Source of the DNA: Musa acuminata AAA Group
Lineage: Eukaryota > Streptophyta > Magnoliopsida > Zingiberales > Musaceae
NCBI RefSeq assembly: GCF_036884655.1
Contig: NC_088335.1
Location: forward strand, 40,080,001-40,144,000
Reading direction: 5' to 3'
DNA length: 64,000 nucleotides
The notes under the pieces were generated by a model. It was given only the letters and a program-made list of their open reading frames with translations. It was not told the origin of the DNA and did no database searches. Below are positions 34,077-43,881 of this stretch, piece after piece. The stretch's first letter is position 1. Each line of letters begins with the position of its first letter. Made by a program: the position numbers and the translations under genes.

Positions 34077-35183
34077 ATGGGATCTAGAAGATCCTCAAGG
34101 GACAAGGGAAAGAGGAGATTAGTAGAAGAGTTTGATTTCACCCTCTTTGATTCAAAAAACCATGCTGAAAAATTTCCCTCTTTCGAACTTAGAAGCATCA
34201 ATAAGGGAAAATACGTAGATATACATGAACTTAGAGACTTAGAAACTATCCAATGGTTTGCAAACCTAGATCTACTTCCAATCTTGCAGATTAACGAACC
34301 CATCTATCCTAGGCTAGTTCGATTGTTTTACAATAACATACAAATAGATGAGGAAGAAAGGATGTCCACCTATCTTTTAGGACAATACATCTCAATCACT
34401 GATAGATTCATTTGTGATATGATAGGCATTCCCATGAAAAGCATAGGACTTTACTTTAGAGGATCATGGGCTGATGAAACTATTGGAACATCCTATGTTG
34501 AAGCCTTAGGAACAATCTTTGCCAATCCCGACATAACATTTGTTCCTAAAAGTTGTGAACATCTACTACCTATGAACACTAAATTACTTCATCATATCAT
34601 GACTAGTATAATTCTTCCTAAACAATACCATCATGATGAAGTGAGTCAATTAGAATTAGGAACTATGTACTTAATCATGAAGGGACATGACATCTGTCTT
34701 GGCTATCTTATCCAACAAAGCATGTTAGAATTATCTAAGAAAGACATGATGCTCCCATATGGTGGTATAATTACTAGAATAATGAGAGCTTACGACATTC
34801 AAATACCACCAGAAGAAGAAGTAATGAAAGTAGATAGATTCAGCATAATAAACAAAAATCTACTTCACCGACTAAGATGTCACTATAGAAATGGTAACTG
34901 GGTTAGAATGCCTAGAAGAACTGATCCTCCTCAACCTGAACCAGAACCGGAAACACCAGTATTTAGGAGTACCCAATCTCCTCCGATCTGTCCCTTTGAG
35001 GAAACACATCCAGTTGAGCAAACTCATACATCCGTCGAAGAAATTGGGATTCGAATGGACCGATTCGAACAGAGACAAGAACGGATTGAACAACGACAAG
35101 ATCAAATTCTATCAGAGCTACAGCAGATTCATAGTCAATTTGACTCCTTGCTTAGGCACTTTAATTTTCCACCCCATGAATAA
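34077..35183 (+). CDS. ORF2 of element F: helical-domain protein of the plant transposon-associated type
   Basis: 368 residues, intact, ATG at 34077. A basic start (RRSSRDKGKRR, 4-14) leads to a mostly helical domain (about 40-275) with VRLFYNNIQI (81-90), ISITDRFICDMIGIPM (105-120), LGTIFANP (144-151) and HDICLGYLIQQSMLELSKKDM (204-224). I relate this tentatively to the domain called 'putative plant transposon protein' (Transposase_32) and to 'envelope-like' proteins of plant retroelements, from memory of their FYxN...I..LL pattern. A Pro/Glu hinge (283-312, PPQPEPEPETP) and a coiled coil (324-362, repeated EQRQERIEQRQDQ) end it. I see no signal peptide and no membrane helix, so a viral envelope role is doubtful. 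It stands where pol should be. No catalytic residues recognised; function unknown. Confidence 0.75.
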   Translation: MGSRRSSRDKGKRRLVEEFDFTLFDSKNHAEKFPSFELRSINKGKYVDIHELRDLETIQWFANLDLLPILQINEPIYPRLVRLFYNNIQIDEEERMSTYLLGQYISITDRFICDMIGIPMKSIGLYFRGSWADETIGTSYVEALGTIFANPDITFVPKSCEHLLPMNTKLLHHIMTSIILPKQYHHDEVSQLELGTMYLIMKGHDICLGYLIQQSMLELSKKDMMLPYGGIITRIMRAYDIQIPPEEEVMKVDRFSIINKNLLHRLRCHYRNGNWVRMPRRTDPPQPEPEPETPVFRSTQSPPICPFEETHPVEQTHTSVEEIGIRMDRFEQRQERIEQRQDQILSELQQIHSQFDSLLRHFNFPPHE

Positions 35184-35388
35184 ACTTGTATGAACATTTG
35201 TTGTTGCTGTAAACTTCTTATGTTACTCACTTATGATATGCTGGTTGTAAACATCTATCGTGGTAAACATTTGTCTTGTGCCTTGTCGTAAAGGTTATCT
35301 CGAACTTTAATCGTATCGTTTCTTTCGATATGTGATATGTCCGAATTAAGAATATTGTGCTTTGAAACTAAAAGTTTTGAAAAACTTG

Positions 35389-35433
35389 CAATTTGATTTC
35401 ATTAAAAGAGAATTAGGAATGTTGATGAAATAG
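35389..35433 (+). pseudogene. Remnant of the pol C-terminus in element F
   Basis: The reading QFDFIKRELGMLMK-stop equals the last residues of the pol protein seen in B (EEQFDFIRRE at 13557-13588). It lies downstream of ORF2, so ORF2 replaced the body of pol and was not added after it. G has a longer remnant at 54549-54647. Confidence 0.75.
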
Positions 35434-36251
35434 ATCAGATCACTTGATTGCCATGTTTATATGTGAAAATCTGTAACAAAATCTTGTCCAAATGCATCTT
35501 ATTTGTTCGAATGCTATAAAACAGATTTATTCGTACACTTTCATAAGTTTCTGAAATAAATCTGATAAAGTGATTCCTGTGTATGTATTTCATCCTGTAA
35601 TATCTTTGCGGGTAAAATGGATTATAACAAAAAGGGGAAGAAGTTTTCAAAGCAATCTATGTAAAATTCTTCTATAAGCTTGCTAATATTGTTTTCCTGG
35701 TATCACGATTACCATGCTTTTTGTTGATGACAAAGGGGGAGAAACATATGAATTGATAAACACTGCCATGATCATGTCTATGTCATAGTTGCAAATACTT
35801 GAGTGATGCTATAAACAATGTTATGGTTATGCCATCCTTGCATCACCAAGAGATATATGAACATGTGCTATAGTTTGCATTATGTCTTGAGTTGATATCC
35901 TATCTTGTGAAGTAAATGCAAACTTGCTAGAAAATCTCAAATGTGTGCATCATGTAATAGTCCTTCGCAGCTTTATATGATAATATTCAATTACATGATG
36001 AATAGTTACAAACACAATCATACAAACTTGATGATGTATGTCAAGCCTTGACATCATTCTTGAAGAGATACATCATGATGGGTATCATGATGGGAGTATT
36101 GATAAGTTTAACTGATCTAACTTATCAATACGTCACTTGAATTCTTAGGTCTTGAATTCAAGGTTGACTTATCTCAACTATGACATATAGATAGGGGGAG
36201 TTAAGGATAACTCCATTATCAATTGATTGTCATCATCAAAAAGGGGGAGAT
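35434..36251 (+). other. 3' noncoding region and polypurine boxes of element F
   Basis: No ORF. Three purine boxes occur: ACAAAGGGGGAGAAAC at 35730-35745, ATAGGGGGAGTTAAGG at 36190-36205, and AAAAAGGGGGAGATT at 36238-36251 directly before the LTR. Extra polypurine tracts are a reported trait of Sireviruses. The last box should prime plus-strand synthesis. Confidence 0.65.
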
Positions 36252-38354
36252 TGTTGAATCTCAGATTTTGATGATGAAGTCAATTGTCATTTGTTGTCTA
36301 ATCTATGTGTTGAGATAAGTGTGCAGGATTAACTACGATGAAAGTTAGACAAGCAGCAGGAGTTGCGCCGGAGTCAAGATCATGATCACGTTGGGAGTTC
36401 GAGAGTTCAACGGAAGTTCGGACAGTCGTCGGAGGTTCTGCAAGAACAGATCCGAGAAATCCAGAAGCTTGCCAAGCGAAGCTCGTCGGAACTCGCCAAG
36501 TGGATCGTCGCAAAGTCCAGGAGTTTGCCGGAAGTCCGCAGAAGAATCACCGAGGGTTCATCGGATGATCGACGAAAGTTCGCCGGAAACTCGCCGGAAG
36601 AAGCGATTGACGCATCGGAGCAAAGCTGCAGAAATTGTCTTAGATTTAATCATAGTTAGCATGTTGATTAAGTTGAAAAATGGGAGGTGATCCCATTAGC
36701 TTAATCTTGGGGCAATTGGGCCCCTGAAAAGATTGAAATTAGGCCGAATGGAGCTAACCATTCGGACCCTGATTGCACCAGGAGGTGCAACCGCCTAGGC
36801 CAGGAGGTGGCACCGCCTGGGCTAAGTCTCCCAGCGAGACTGGGCGGTGCAACCGCCCCAGCCAGGAGGTGCAACCGCCTGAGCTCAGTCTTCGAGCTAG
36901 ACTGGGCGGTGCAACCTCCCTGACAGAGAGGTAGCACCGCCTGAGCTCGGTCTTCGAGCTCTGGCAGAGAGGTGCAACCGCCTCAGTCAAGAGGTGGCAC
37001 CGCCTGGGGCTTAGTCTCCGAGCCAGACTCAGGCGGTGCAACCGCCCCTGACAGAGAGGTGCAACCGCCTGGGCTCAGTCTCCGAGCTCTGCCAGGCGAT
37101 GCAACCTCTCCAGTCAGGAGGTGCAACCGCCTGATCCCGGAATTCCGGGATTTGATCGTTTTGAGCTCCAAATTTGAACTGGGTTGGGGCCTATAAGTAC
37201 CCCACCCATTCAGCACAGAAATCACAAGACCCACACCGAAATCTTGATTCTTTTTATGATTCTAAGAGCTCAAAATTGTTGTAAAGCCTTTAAGTCTCCT
37301 CCTTCTGTTCTTTAAGCTTCTGAATTGTAAAAGTGAGGAGAGAAAGGTTCTGTAAGGGTTGTCTCCTGAGCCCATCAAAAGGAGTGAAACTGTAAAAGGG
37401 CAGTTGGCCTTCGCCCATTGAAGGAAGGCAGCTAGTTGACGTCGGTGACCTCGTCGGAGGAGGAAGCCAAAAGTGGAGTAGGTCAAGACTGACCGAACCA
37501 CTCTAAATCTCTGGTTTGCTTTTATTTCGAGTACCTTATCATTACTGCAAACCTCCTACATAACTACTGCTCTCTGTGCCTTTATGAATAAGTTCTAAGT
37601 GCTGATCTTTTCGAATCTGCATTCAGACATAAATCTGTGTTTTTCGTACGATCAGCTTACGTTTGTGTTTTGATTCTGCAAAACTGTCTTCTGCGCTTTT
37701 ATGAACTAGCTTCTAAGTTTAGATCCCTTTGAAACTGTTTTAGACGCAAACTACGTTTAGACGTAAAACTGCGTTTAGACGCAAACTGCGTTTAGACATA
37801 AAACTACGTTTAAACGTAAACTGCGCAAACTGTGTTTAAACATAAAACTGTGTTTTAGACGTAAACTTCTTTTAAACGTAAAACTACGTTTAGACGTAAA
37901 ACTGCGTTTAGACGCAAACTGCGTTTAGACGTAAAACTGCGTTTAGACGTAAACTGAGTTTAGACGCAAAACTGTGTTTAGACGCAAACTGCACAAACTG
38001 TGTTTAGACATAAAACTGTGTTTTAGACGTAAACTACTTTTAGACGCAAACTGCGTTTAGACGTAAAACTGTGTTTAGATGTAAACTGAGTTTAGACGCA
38101 AAACTGTGTTTAGACGTAAAACTGTGTTTAGACGCAAAACTGCGTTTAGATGCAAACTGTATTTAGACGCAAACTCAGTTTAGACGTAAACTGTGCTTAA
38201 TCTTAAGTAATCTTAGAATCGGCTTTTACATCGAAATCGTTTTTATCGGACGAACGCAGCTTTCGTTTTTAAATCGCTGAAAGATTTCCGCTGCACTAAT
38301 TCATCCCCCCCCCCCCCCCCCCCCCCCCCCTTCTTAGTGCTCTCGATCCTAACA
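36252..38354 (+). repeat. 3' LTR of element F
   Basis: Same layout as the 5' copy: palindrome array 36780-37135, TATAAG near 37192, hairpin 2 at 37405-37431, minisatellite 37736-38200. The C run is 26 bases (38305-38330) against 18 in the 5' LTR. By eye the two LTRs differ at only a small share of positions plus repeat-number changes. Confidence 0.9.
37736..38200 (+). repeat. Minisatellite in 3' LTR of element F
   Basis: The same 17-18-base units as in the 5' LTR, with one or two units fewer and scattered A/G and C/T changes. Confidence 0.9.
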
Positions 38355-38359
38355 ACATG

Positions 38360-39545
38360 CAGTAGGTGTTGAGCTAGAATTAAGACAAAGATCACGTTGG
38401 GGGTTCGAGAGTTCGTCGGAAGTCCGGACAGTCATTGGAGGTTCTGTAGGAATAATCCGAGAAGTCTAGGAGCTTGCTAAAGAAGCTCATCGGAACTCGC
38501 CAAGAGGATCGTCGCAAGTCCAGGAGTTTGCCAGGAGTCCGCCGGAGCATCGTCGAGAGTTCGTCGAATGTTCGTTAGAAGTTCGCTGGAAGCTCGCCAG
38601 AAGAAGCGATTGATGCACCGAAACATAATCTACAGTATTGATGTCTTAATTATCGTAGTTAGCATGTAGATTAAGTTAGGATTGAGAGGTAATCTCATTA
38701 ACTTAATCTGGTGCCAACTGGGCCCGTGGTAGATCCAAATTGGGCCGAATGGATCAATCCATTCGGACCCAGAATTCCTATCAAGCGGTGGCACCGCCTA
38801 GGAGACTTGGTCTCCTAGGAATTCTGGACGGTGGTACTGCCCTAGTTAAGCAGTGGTACCGCCAGAGCTCGGTCTCCGAGCTCTGCCAAGCGGTGGTACC
38901 GCCCAGATTGAGCGATAGTACCGCCTAGTGTCAGATGCCAAGTGATAGTACCACCCAATTATGGTGGTGGTACCGCCAGGATCCCAGAAATCTAGGAGAT
39001 GACACTTTTGAGCTCCAAATTCAAACGAATTAGGGCCTATATAAACCCCACCCTTTCTGCATGAAAGGGTAACCAAAAAGCTTATTTTTATTCTAAGTAT
39101 TTGAGAGCTTAAAAGTATTGTAAAAGGCTAGAAGTTCTTCTCCCTCTTTCTTTCTAAGTGTTGATCATTCAAGAGAGGAGTGAAAATCTGTAAGGGTTAT
39201 CTCCTAAGCCCGTCAAAAGGAGAAAATGTGTAAAAGGTGGTTGGCCTTCACCTATTGAAGGAAGGCCTTAGTGGACGTCAGTGACCTTGTCGGAGGAGGA
39301 AGCCAAAAGTGGATGTAGGTCAAGATTGACCGAACCACTCTAAATCTCGATTTGCATTTACATTCTGCTCTTTATCTTAACCACAAACTGCCTCCATTGC
39401 TTTGCATCATCTATACTTCTGTTTGCTCTTAAGTTAAAGTTCTTTCCGAAATGGTTTTCGTACGAAAGTCTTTTTAACTGATGAAAGTTTTCTGCTGCAC
39501 TAATTCACCCACCCCCCATCTCCCTTAGTGCTCTTGATCCTAACA
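38360..39545 (+). repeat. 3' LTR of element E, right part
   Basis: It resumes at the second acatg copy (38355-38359) and matches the 5' LTR of E at 25566-25790 (GTTGAGC...AAGACAAAGATCACG). It then adds the part that the 5' LTR has lost: palindromes GGCGGTGGTACCGCC-like at 38780-38990, TATA region near 39038, hairpin 2 at 39242-39268 and the C-rich end, finishing CCTAACA. Confidence 0.85.
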
Positions 39546-40060
39546 TCTAAAAGGCTCTCAATCATGTATTTCTTCTTTATAAACACTCATCACTTCATCT
39601 CCAAGCTTTCATCGATGCTGATTTGGCAGGCAACATTGATGATAGAATATCTACGTTAGCCTATATTGTCTTTCTTTGAGCAAATCCAATCAGTTGGATT
39701 TTTAAAAAACATAAAACAATGGCAAAGTCCATTATTAAAGTTGAATATCAAGCCATTGCTACCACCACTATAGAACTCAATTGGGTCACCAATCTACTAT
39801 AAGAACTTGACATCAACTCCAAATCTACCTTTATAATATACTATGATAATGTTAATGTCACATACTCATGTGTCAATCTAGTATTCCACTCATGCATGAA
39901 ACACATTGCTATCGACTTTAATTTTGTTAGAGATCAAATTATCAGATATTAACTATGGGTTTCTTACGTACATATTGCTGATCAACTAACAGATTCTCTC
40001 ACAAAACTTTTCGCCCCTAAAATACTTTAATTATATCAGTCCAAGATTGAACTTTAAAGA
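39546..40060 (+). pseudogene. Element A RNase H remnant
   Basis: It continues the RT of element A across E: LKGSLNHVFLLYKHSSLHLQ near 39548, FIDADLAGNIDDR near 39613, ISWIFKKHKTMAKSIIKVEY near 39692-39752, ELNWVTNLL, FHSCMKHIAIDFNFVRDQI near 39889-39940, VHIADQLTDSLTK near 39976. These are the family's D-A-D, S-S-x-E-A-E-Y-like and K-H-I-x-I-D-x-H/F motifs. Stops interrupt it. Confidence 0.75.
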
Positions 40061-40090
40061 TTGACATGGAAGCTCAATTTTATAGGAGCA

Positions 40091-40280
40091 TGATAGAAGA
40101 TCAAGACAGAAGATCATAATTGAAGAAATCAATCATCTATTATTTGATGATGTTAATAACTAATTTCGTTATATAATTTGATGATTGATTGAGAAAAATC
40201 TTTTCCTCAATATCTATATAAATACTCTTTACCTCAATCAATAAATTCTTTTGACAACCTAAACCTATTTCTTGTTTCTA
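40091..40280 (+). repeat. 3' LTR of element A
   Basis: TGATAGAAGATC at the start, ATATAAATACTCTT (about 40215) inside and TTTCTA at the end correspond to 6533-6725. It is short (190 bases) compared with the kilobase LTRs of the Sirevirus elements. Confidence 0.65.
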
Positions 40281-41188
40281 CTGTCTTCCCTGTGGTCTGC
40301 AAGGCATGCAGGGTGCAATTCCTACTTGCAAGTCTCTTCGTTGATCCTTAGTGGCGGAGGAGCTCTCCACCGGCGACCGGGAGCTCCGAGAAAGCTACTT
40401 AGAGTTGGGTGGCAATCGGCCATTTTATATAAGCCGTTGGATCTTTGAATGTGTCATGGTTTTTGAATCATCGCGCCGTCGCTCCGCTTGAGGGAGTTCA
40501 CATTGGTGTGAAACGTGGAGATTAACGCACACCGGTTTCTGATCCTTGTAACTTTTTGACTGATGTTCACCGCTAGATTCATTTATCTTACTTTTCTTCA
40601 TCTTCTTTCATAATTCTGTGTCAAGCCTACTAATTTACATTTTTTTGGTGTTAATGCTGCTTTGTTCTAATATTTGTCGTCATTTTATTTTCTTGTTAAT
40701 GGTGAATAATTGCTGGTAGATGAAATATATTAATATCGTAAGAGTGTTTTGATTAAAAAGGAGCAGATATATGATTTTTTCCTTATTATTGAACTCTCTA
40801 TAAGGTGATAATTATAATCGAATCATCTCCGAATTCATGTTTTACGTGCGTTATCTGTGAAGTTAAATATGCGTGGCGACGCTTGTTGGCTTCTCCATCA
40901 ATCAATCAATAAAAGACACTAGCAGATATGGCCGCAGAGAGAGTAGCTACTAAATCACAAACAATACGGACCACATGATATCAGCATTAATATTTTATTA
41001 CAAAGTCATCCACAAATCACCAAACAAACACATAGAAAACAACGTTTCAACCTCCATCTTCCTCCCCATACACACCTGCTAAACTCATACATGTAAATAT
41101 ATACACAGAGAGATAGAGAGAGAGAGAGCATTCCCTGTAAGATTGTCGTTCTTGCCTCTTTCCACCGACCCCGTCCTCCGTCTCCACC
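40281..41188. other. Intergenic region and PLC-like promoter
   Basis: No gene seen. The last 120 bases look like a promoter and leader for the PLC-like gene: AATATATACA near 41094-41103 is a possible TATA box, followed by a GA-rich stretch (41106-41128). Confidence 0.45.
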
Positions 41189-42175
41189 ATGCACTTCAAT
41201 ATCTCCAAAGTCCTCGACCACCGCAAGGACATCTCCAACTTTGTTGACCACCGCAAGGACATCAGCACCGAGAAGGAGGCTCTCGCTAACCTCCTCGCTT
41301 CCTCCGGCGATCACTTCCCTGGCTCGGACTTCCACCCTGCCGACCGCAAGACCTGGATGTCGGAGCTCGGCCCCGACCGGCTCAGGATCAACCAGATCGT
41401 CTGGCCCGGCACCCACGACTCCGCCACCAATGACATCGGCGTCCCGCTGGTCACCCGCCCCTTCGCGGAGTGCCAGACCCGCTCCATCTACGACCAGCTC
41501 GTCCTTGGCACCCGCGTCCTCGACGTGCGCGTTGAGAAGGGACGACACATCTGCCACGGCATCCTCCGGTCGTACAGCGTTGACGTCGTCCTCGACGGCG
41601 TCAAGCGCTTCCTCTCCGAGGCCGAGTCTGAGATCGTCATCCTCGAGATCCGCACCGAGTACGGCCACGAAGACCCGCCGGAGTTCGACAAGTACCTCGT
41701 GGATCAGCTCGGCGACCTGCTGATACACCATGACGACGCTGTGTTCGGCAAGACGGTGGCCGAGGTGCTGCCCAAGCGAATCATATGCGTGTGGAAGCCG
41801 AGGAACTCTCCGGCGCCCGCCGCCGGGAGCCCGCTGTGGAGCGCAGGTTACCTCAGGGACAACTGGATCGACACCGACCTGCCGAAGACCAAGTTCGACA
41901 GCAACATGAAGCACTTGGGCGAGCAGCCGCCGTCGGCCGCGAGGAAGTACTTCTACCGGGTGGAGCACACCGTGACGCCCAAGCCCGAAAATCCGGTGGT
42001 CAAGATGGTGGACAACGAAATCCGGCCGTTCGCGCGGCTGTTCATCGCGCAGACCTTCGCGCAAGGGTTCGCAGATCGGCTGCAAGTCTTCTCGACCGAC
42101 TTCATCGATGAGGATTTCGTGGATGCGTGTGCAGGGATGACCCAAGCGAGGGTAGAAGGCCAAGGCATAAGCTGA
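41189..42175 (+). CDS. PLC-like phosphodiesterase (PI-PLC X-domain family)
   Basis: 328 residues in one GC-rich exon, full length. It has the X-domain barrel of bacterial-type PI-PLC: INQIVWPGTHDSATNDIG (67-84) with the first catalytic-type His76, FAECQTRSIYDQLVLGTRVL (92-111), and DVRV...RHICHGIL (112-126) with the second His123. IVILEIRTEYGHEDPPEFD (149-167), WSAGYLRDNWIDTDLP and FSTDFIDEDFVDAC follow. These phrases are typical of the plant cytosolic 'PLC-like phosphodiesterases superfamily' group. No signal peptide, no EF-hand, no C2 domain. The substrate of these plant proteins is not established, so hydrolysis of phosphoinositides is family inference. The N-terminus repeats DHRKDIS at residues 10-16 and 20-26. 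It converges on the RING gene at 43259. Confidence 0.88.
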   Translation: MHFNISKVLDHRKDISNFVDHRKDISTEKEALANLLASSGDHFPGSDFHPADRKTWMSELGPDRLRINQIVWPGTHDSATNDIGVPLVTRPFAECQTRSIYDQLVLGTRVLDVRVEKGRHICHGILRSYSVDVVLDGVKRFLSEAESEIVILEIRTEYGHEDPPEFDKYLVDQLGDLLIHHDDAVFGKTVAEVLPKRIICVWKPRNSPAPAAGSPLWSAGYLRDNWIDTDLPKTKFDSNMKHLGEQPPSAARKYFYRVEHTVTPKPENPVVKMVDNEIRPFARLFIAQTFAQGFADRLQVFSTDFIDEDFVDACAGMTQARVEGQGIS

Positions 42176-43258
42176 AGAGGGTTTACGTACTCTACTCACC
42201 TTATCCGATTACGTTATAAATGCATGTCTTAATTTCCTGCATATTTTCTCAAGATGTTGGGGAGGATTATAGTTGGTGATATTAAATCTGTATAATCAAG
42301 ATGTTTTATGTTAATGGTTAAGCATTGTCAACATCATTAACAAAAATTTACGTTCACGATTGTATTAAAGTTATTCATCTATATTTTAAGTTATTAAAAT
42401 TTATTTTAACGTGTCATATTAGTATTTTAATAATAATTATTATTATTATATGTGATGGTGGGAGTTTGTTATCCTTGAGTCTTTATTGGCAACCACCGAC
42501 GGGTTGTCATTTGGATCATTGCGTCATCCAACCCCACCTCAATAATGCAGTGTGATGATTGATAGAGCAATAGACAAGTGGAACTCTCCATCAAAATTAA
42601 ATGATGTATGGACATTTTTGAATATCTTTGGATCGAATTCTATAATAAAGATCACGCCCTAAACTAATTTAATTGTTATAATCGAACAAGAACAGAACGT
42701 GATGTAAATTAGCTTAAAATAACATAAAGTTACTTGAACCTCTCAAGGGTGGGGTGTTAATTTGTGACTTGATAAATAAAGAACAATTATAAGCGAGCTG
42801 ACAAGCCTAAATATCACACCAATGCTCTTAGTGGGGCCTATGATGGCAGCAATATTATTGAGGCTGCACTATGTGATGATTCCAGATTCATATCTATCCA
42901 CAATATATCGGTCACCTTTAAATCAAAAATAATAATAATAATTCATATTATATAATCTTAACTCCGGTTCGGTTTTCTGGGTATTTGGAATTCGAGCAAA
43001 CCGAACCCGGTTGGATCCGATTTCATGTTGTCCCATATTACTCTTTTATAAATGCAAAGCAATATAAGACTGGGATATAATTAGAACATGATCCAGGTTG
43101 ATTGGCGGATTAAGCATTTCGATAATCCTCATGTATTAATTATCTTTCATAAACATCTCACAAGTACAACTAAAATAATATAAGTCATCGAGCTCATATT
43201 CAGCTACTTTTGCGTCAATAAATTAGTATATCCTCAGTAACTTAATTCGTCAGCGAGA
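42176..43258. other. Intergenic region between convergent genes
   Basis: It holds the 3' flanks of two convergent genes. An imperfect inverted repeat CCGGTTCGGTTT (42964-42975) / AAACCGAACCCGG (42998-43010) is the only structure noticed. No ORF is supported. Confidence 0.5.
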
Positions 43259-43839
43259 TTAGCAGAAGACGACGTGAAAAATTCCGCTACTGAGTTGGCC
43301 GCACGACGGGCACGCCGGGGCGACGCCTGCGGCGGCGCAGTCGGCGCAGAGGCAGAGGTGACCACAGGGCAGCACCGCCACGGTGGTGCTCCGCCACAGG
43401 CACAAGCGGCACGAACCGTGGGATCCCGTGCAGGACGGGACGTTAGACGACTGGGCGTCGTCGACCATGGCGAGGCCGCCGCCATCTCCGGCGCTCTCGC
43501 CCGTTCGCTCCGGCGGGGTCGCCGTCTCCCGCTCCAGCTGGGAGCGGAGGATGTTGGCGTTGTGTTGGGCCTCCAGGGCTTTGGCCTGCCACGCTATGGA
43601 CTCCACCTTCACGTGCGCGAGCTGCTCCCGGAGCTGCGCGCACCGTCGCAGTGCCTGCTCTGCCTCCGCTTCCTTTTCCCGAATCCTTCGAGTCGCCTCC
43701 ACCTCCGCCGCGCACAGGAGAATCTGGCAGTGCCTTCGCCACTTCTCCAACAGCGTCCGACGAAATTGATCTGCCTGCGCAAAAGATCCAACTAAGCCCA
43801 TCACTGCTCCTTGTTCTGCGAACAGAAAGTTACACATAA

Positions 43840-43881
<42 letters not shown>

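Larger units (their letters stand above)
29563..38354 (+). mobile_element. Element F: young non-autonomous Sirevirus-type element with gag and ORF2, no pol
   Basis: 8,792 bases with two nearly identical LTRs of 2,117 and 2,103 bases and a perfect acatg TSD (29558-29562, 38355-38359). Internal order: PBS, intact gag (31730-33313), a promoter-like segment, intact ORF2 (34077-35183), a short in-frame remnant of the pol C-terminus (35389-35433), purine boxes and 3' LTR. Protease, integrase, RT and RNase H cores are absent, so movement needs proteins from an autonomous relative. LTR similarity and two intact ORFs mark it as the youngest insertion here. Confidence 0.9.
25140..39545 (+). mobile_element. 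Element E: defective Sirevirus-type element carrying element F in its 3' LTR
   Basis: The ends TGTTGAATCTC (25140) and CCTAACA (39545) are flanked by a perfect TSD, tctaa at 25135-25139 and 39546-39550. On removing E, the RT and RNase H of element A join again. Inside are a truncated 5' LTR, a gag, a long noncoding region and a 3' LTR split by F. No pol domains were found. Confidence 0.85.

Noticed and set aside
34077..35183. ORF2 as a true retroviral-type envelope gene
   Set aside because: No signal peptide, no transmembrane helix, and its place is upstream of the pol remnant, not downstream of pol.
41006..42199. Long minus-strand open frame of 397 codons across the PLC-like gene
   Set aside because: It is the antisense shadow of a GC-rich coding exon. 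It has no family motifs, while the plus strand carries a complete PLC-like protein.
42964..43010. Inverted repeat CCGGTTCGGTTT / AAACCGAACCCGG as a terminator or small DNA transposon
   Set aside because: Arms are short and imperfect, no target duplication is visible, and it is not placed at a gene end in a way that would matter for plant transcription.
43274..43795. Plus-strand frame of 173 codons over the RING gene
   Set aside because: Antisense of the GC-rich RING/coiled-coil exon. The minus strand has a perfect C3HC4 RING and spliced coiled coil.
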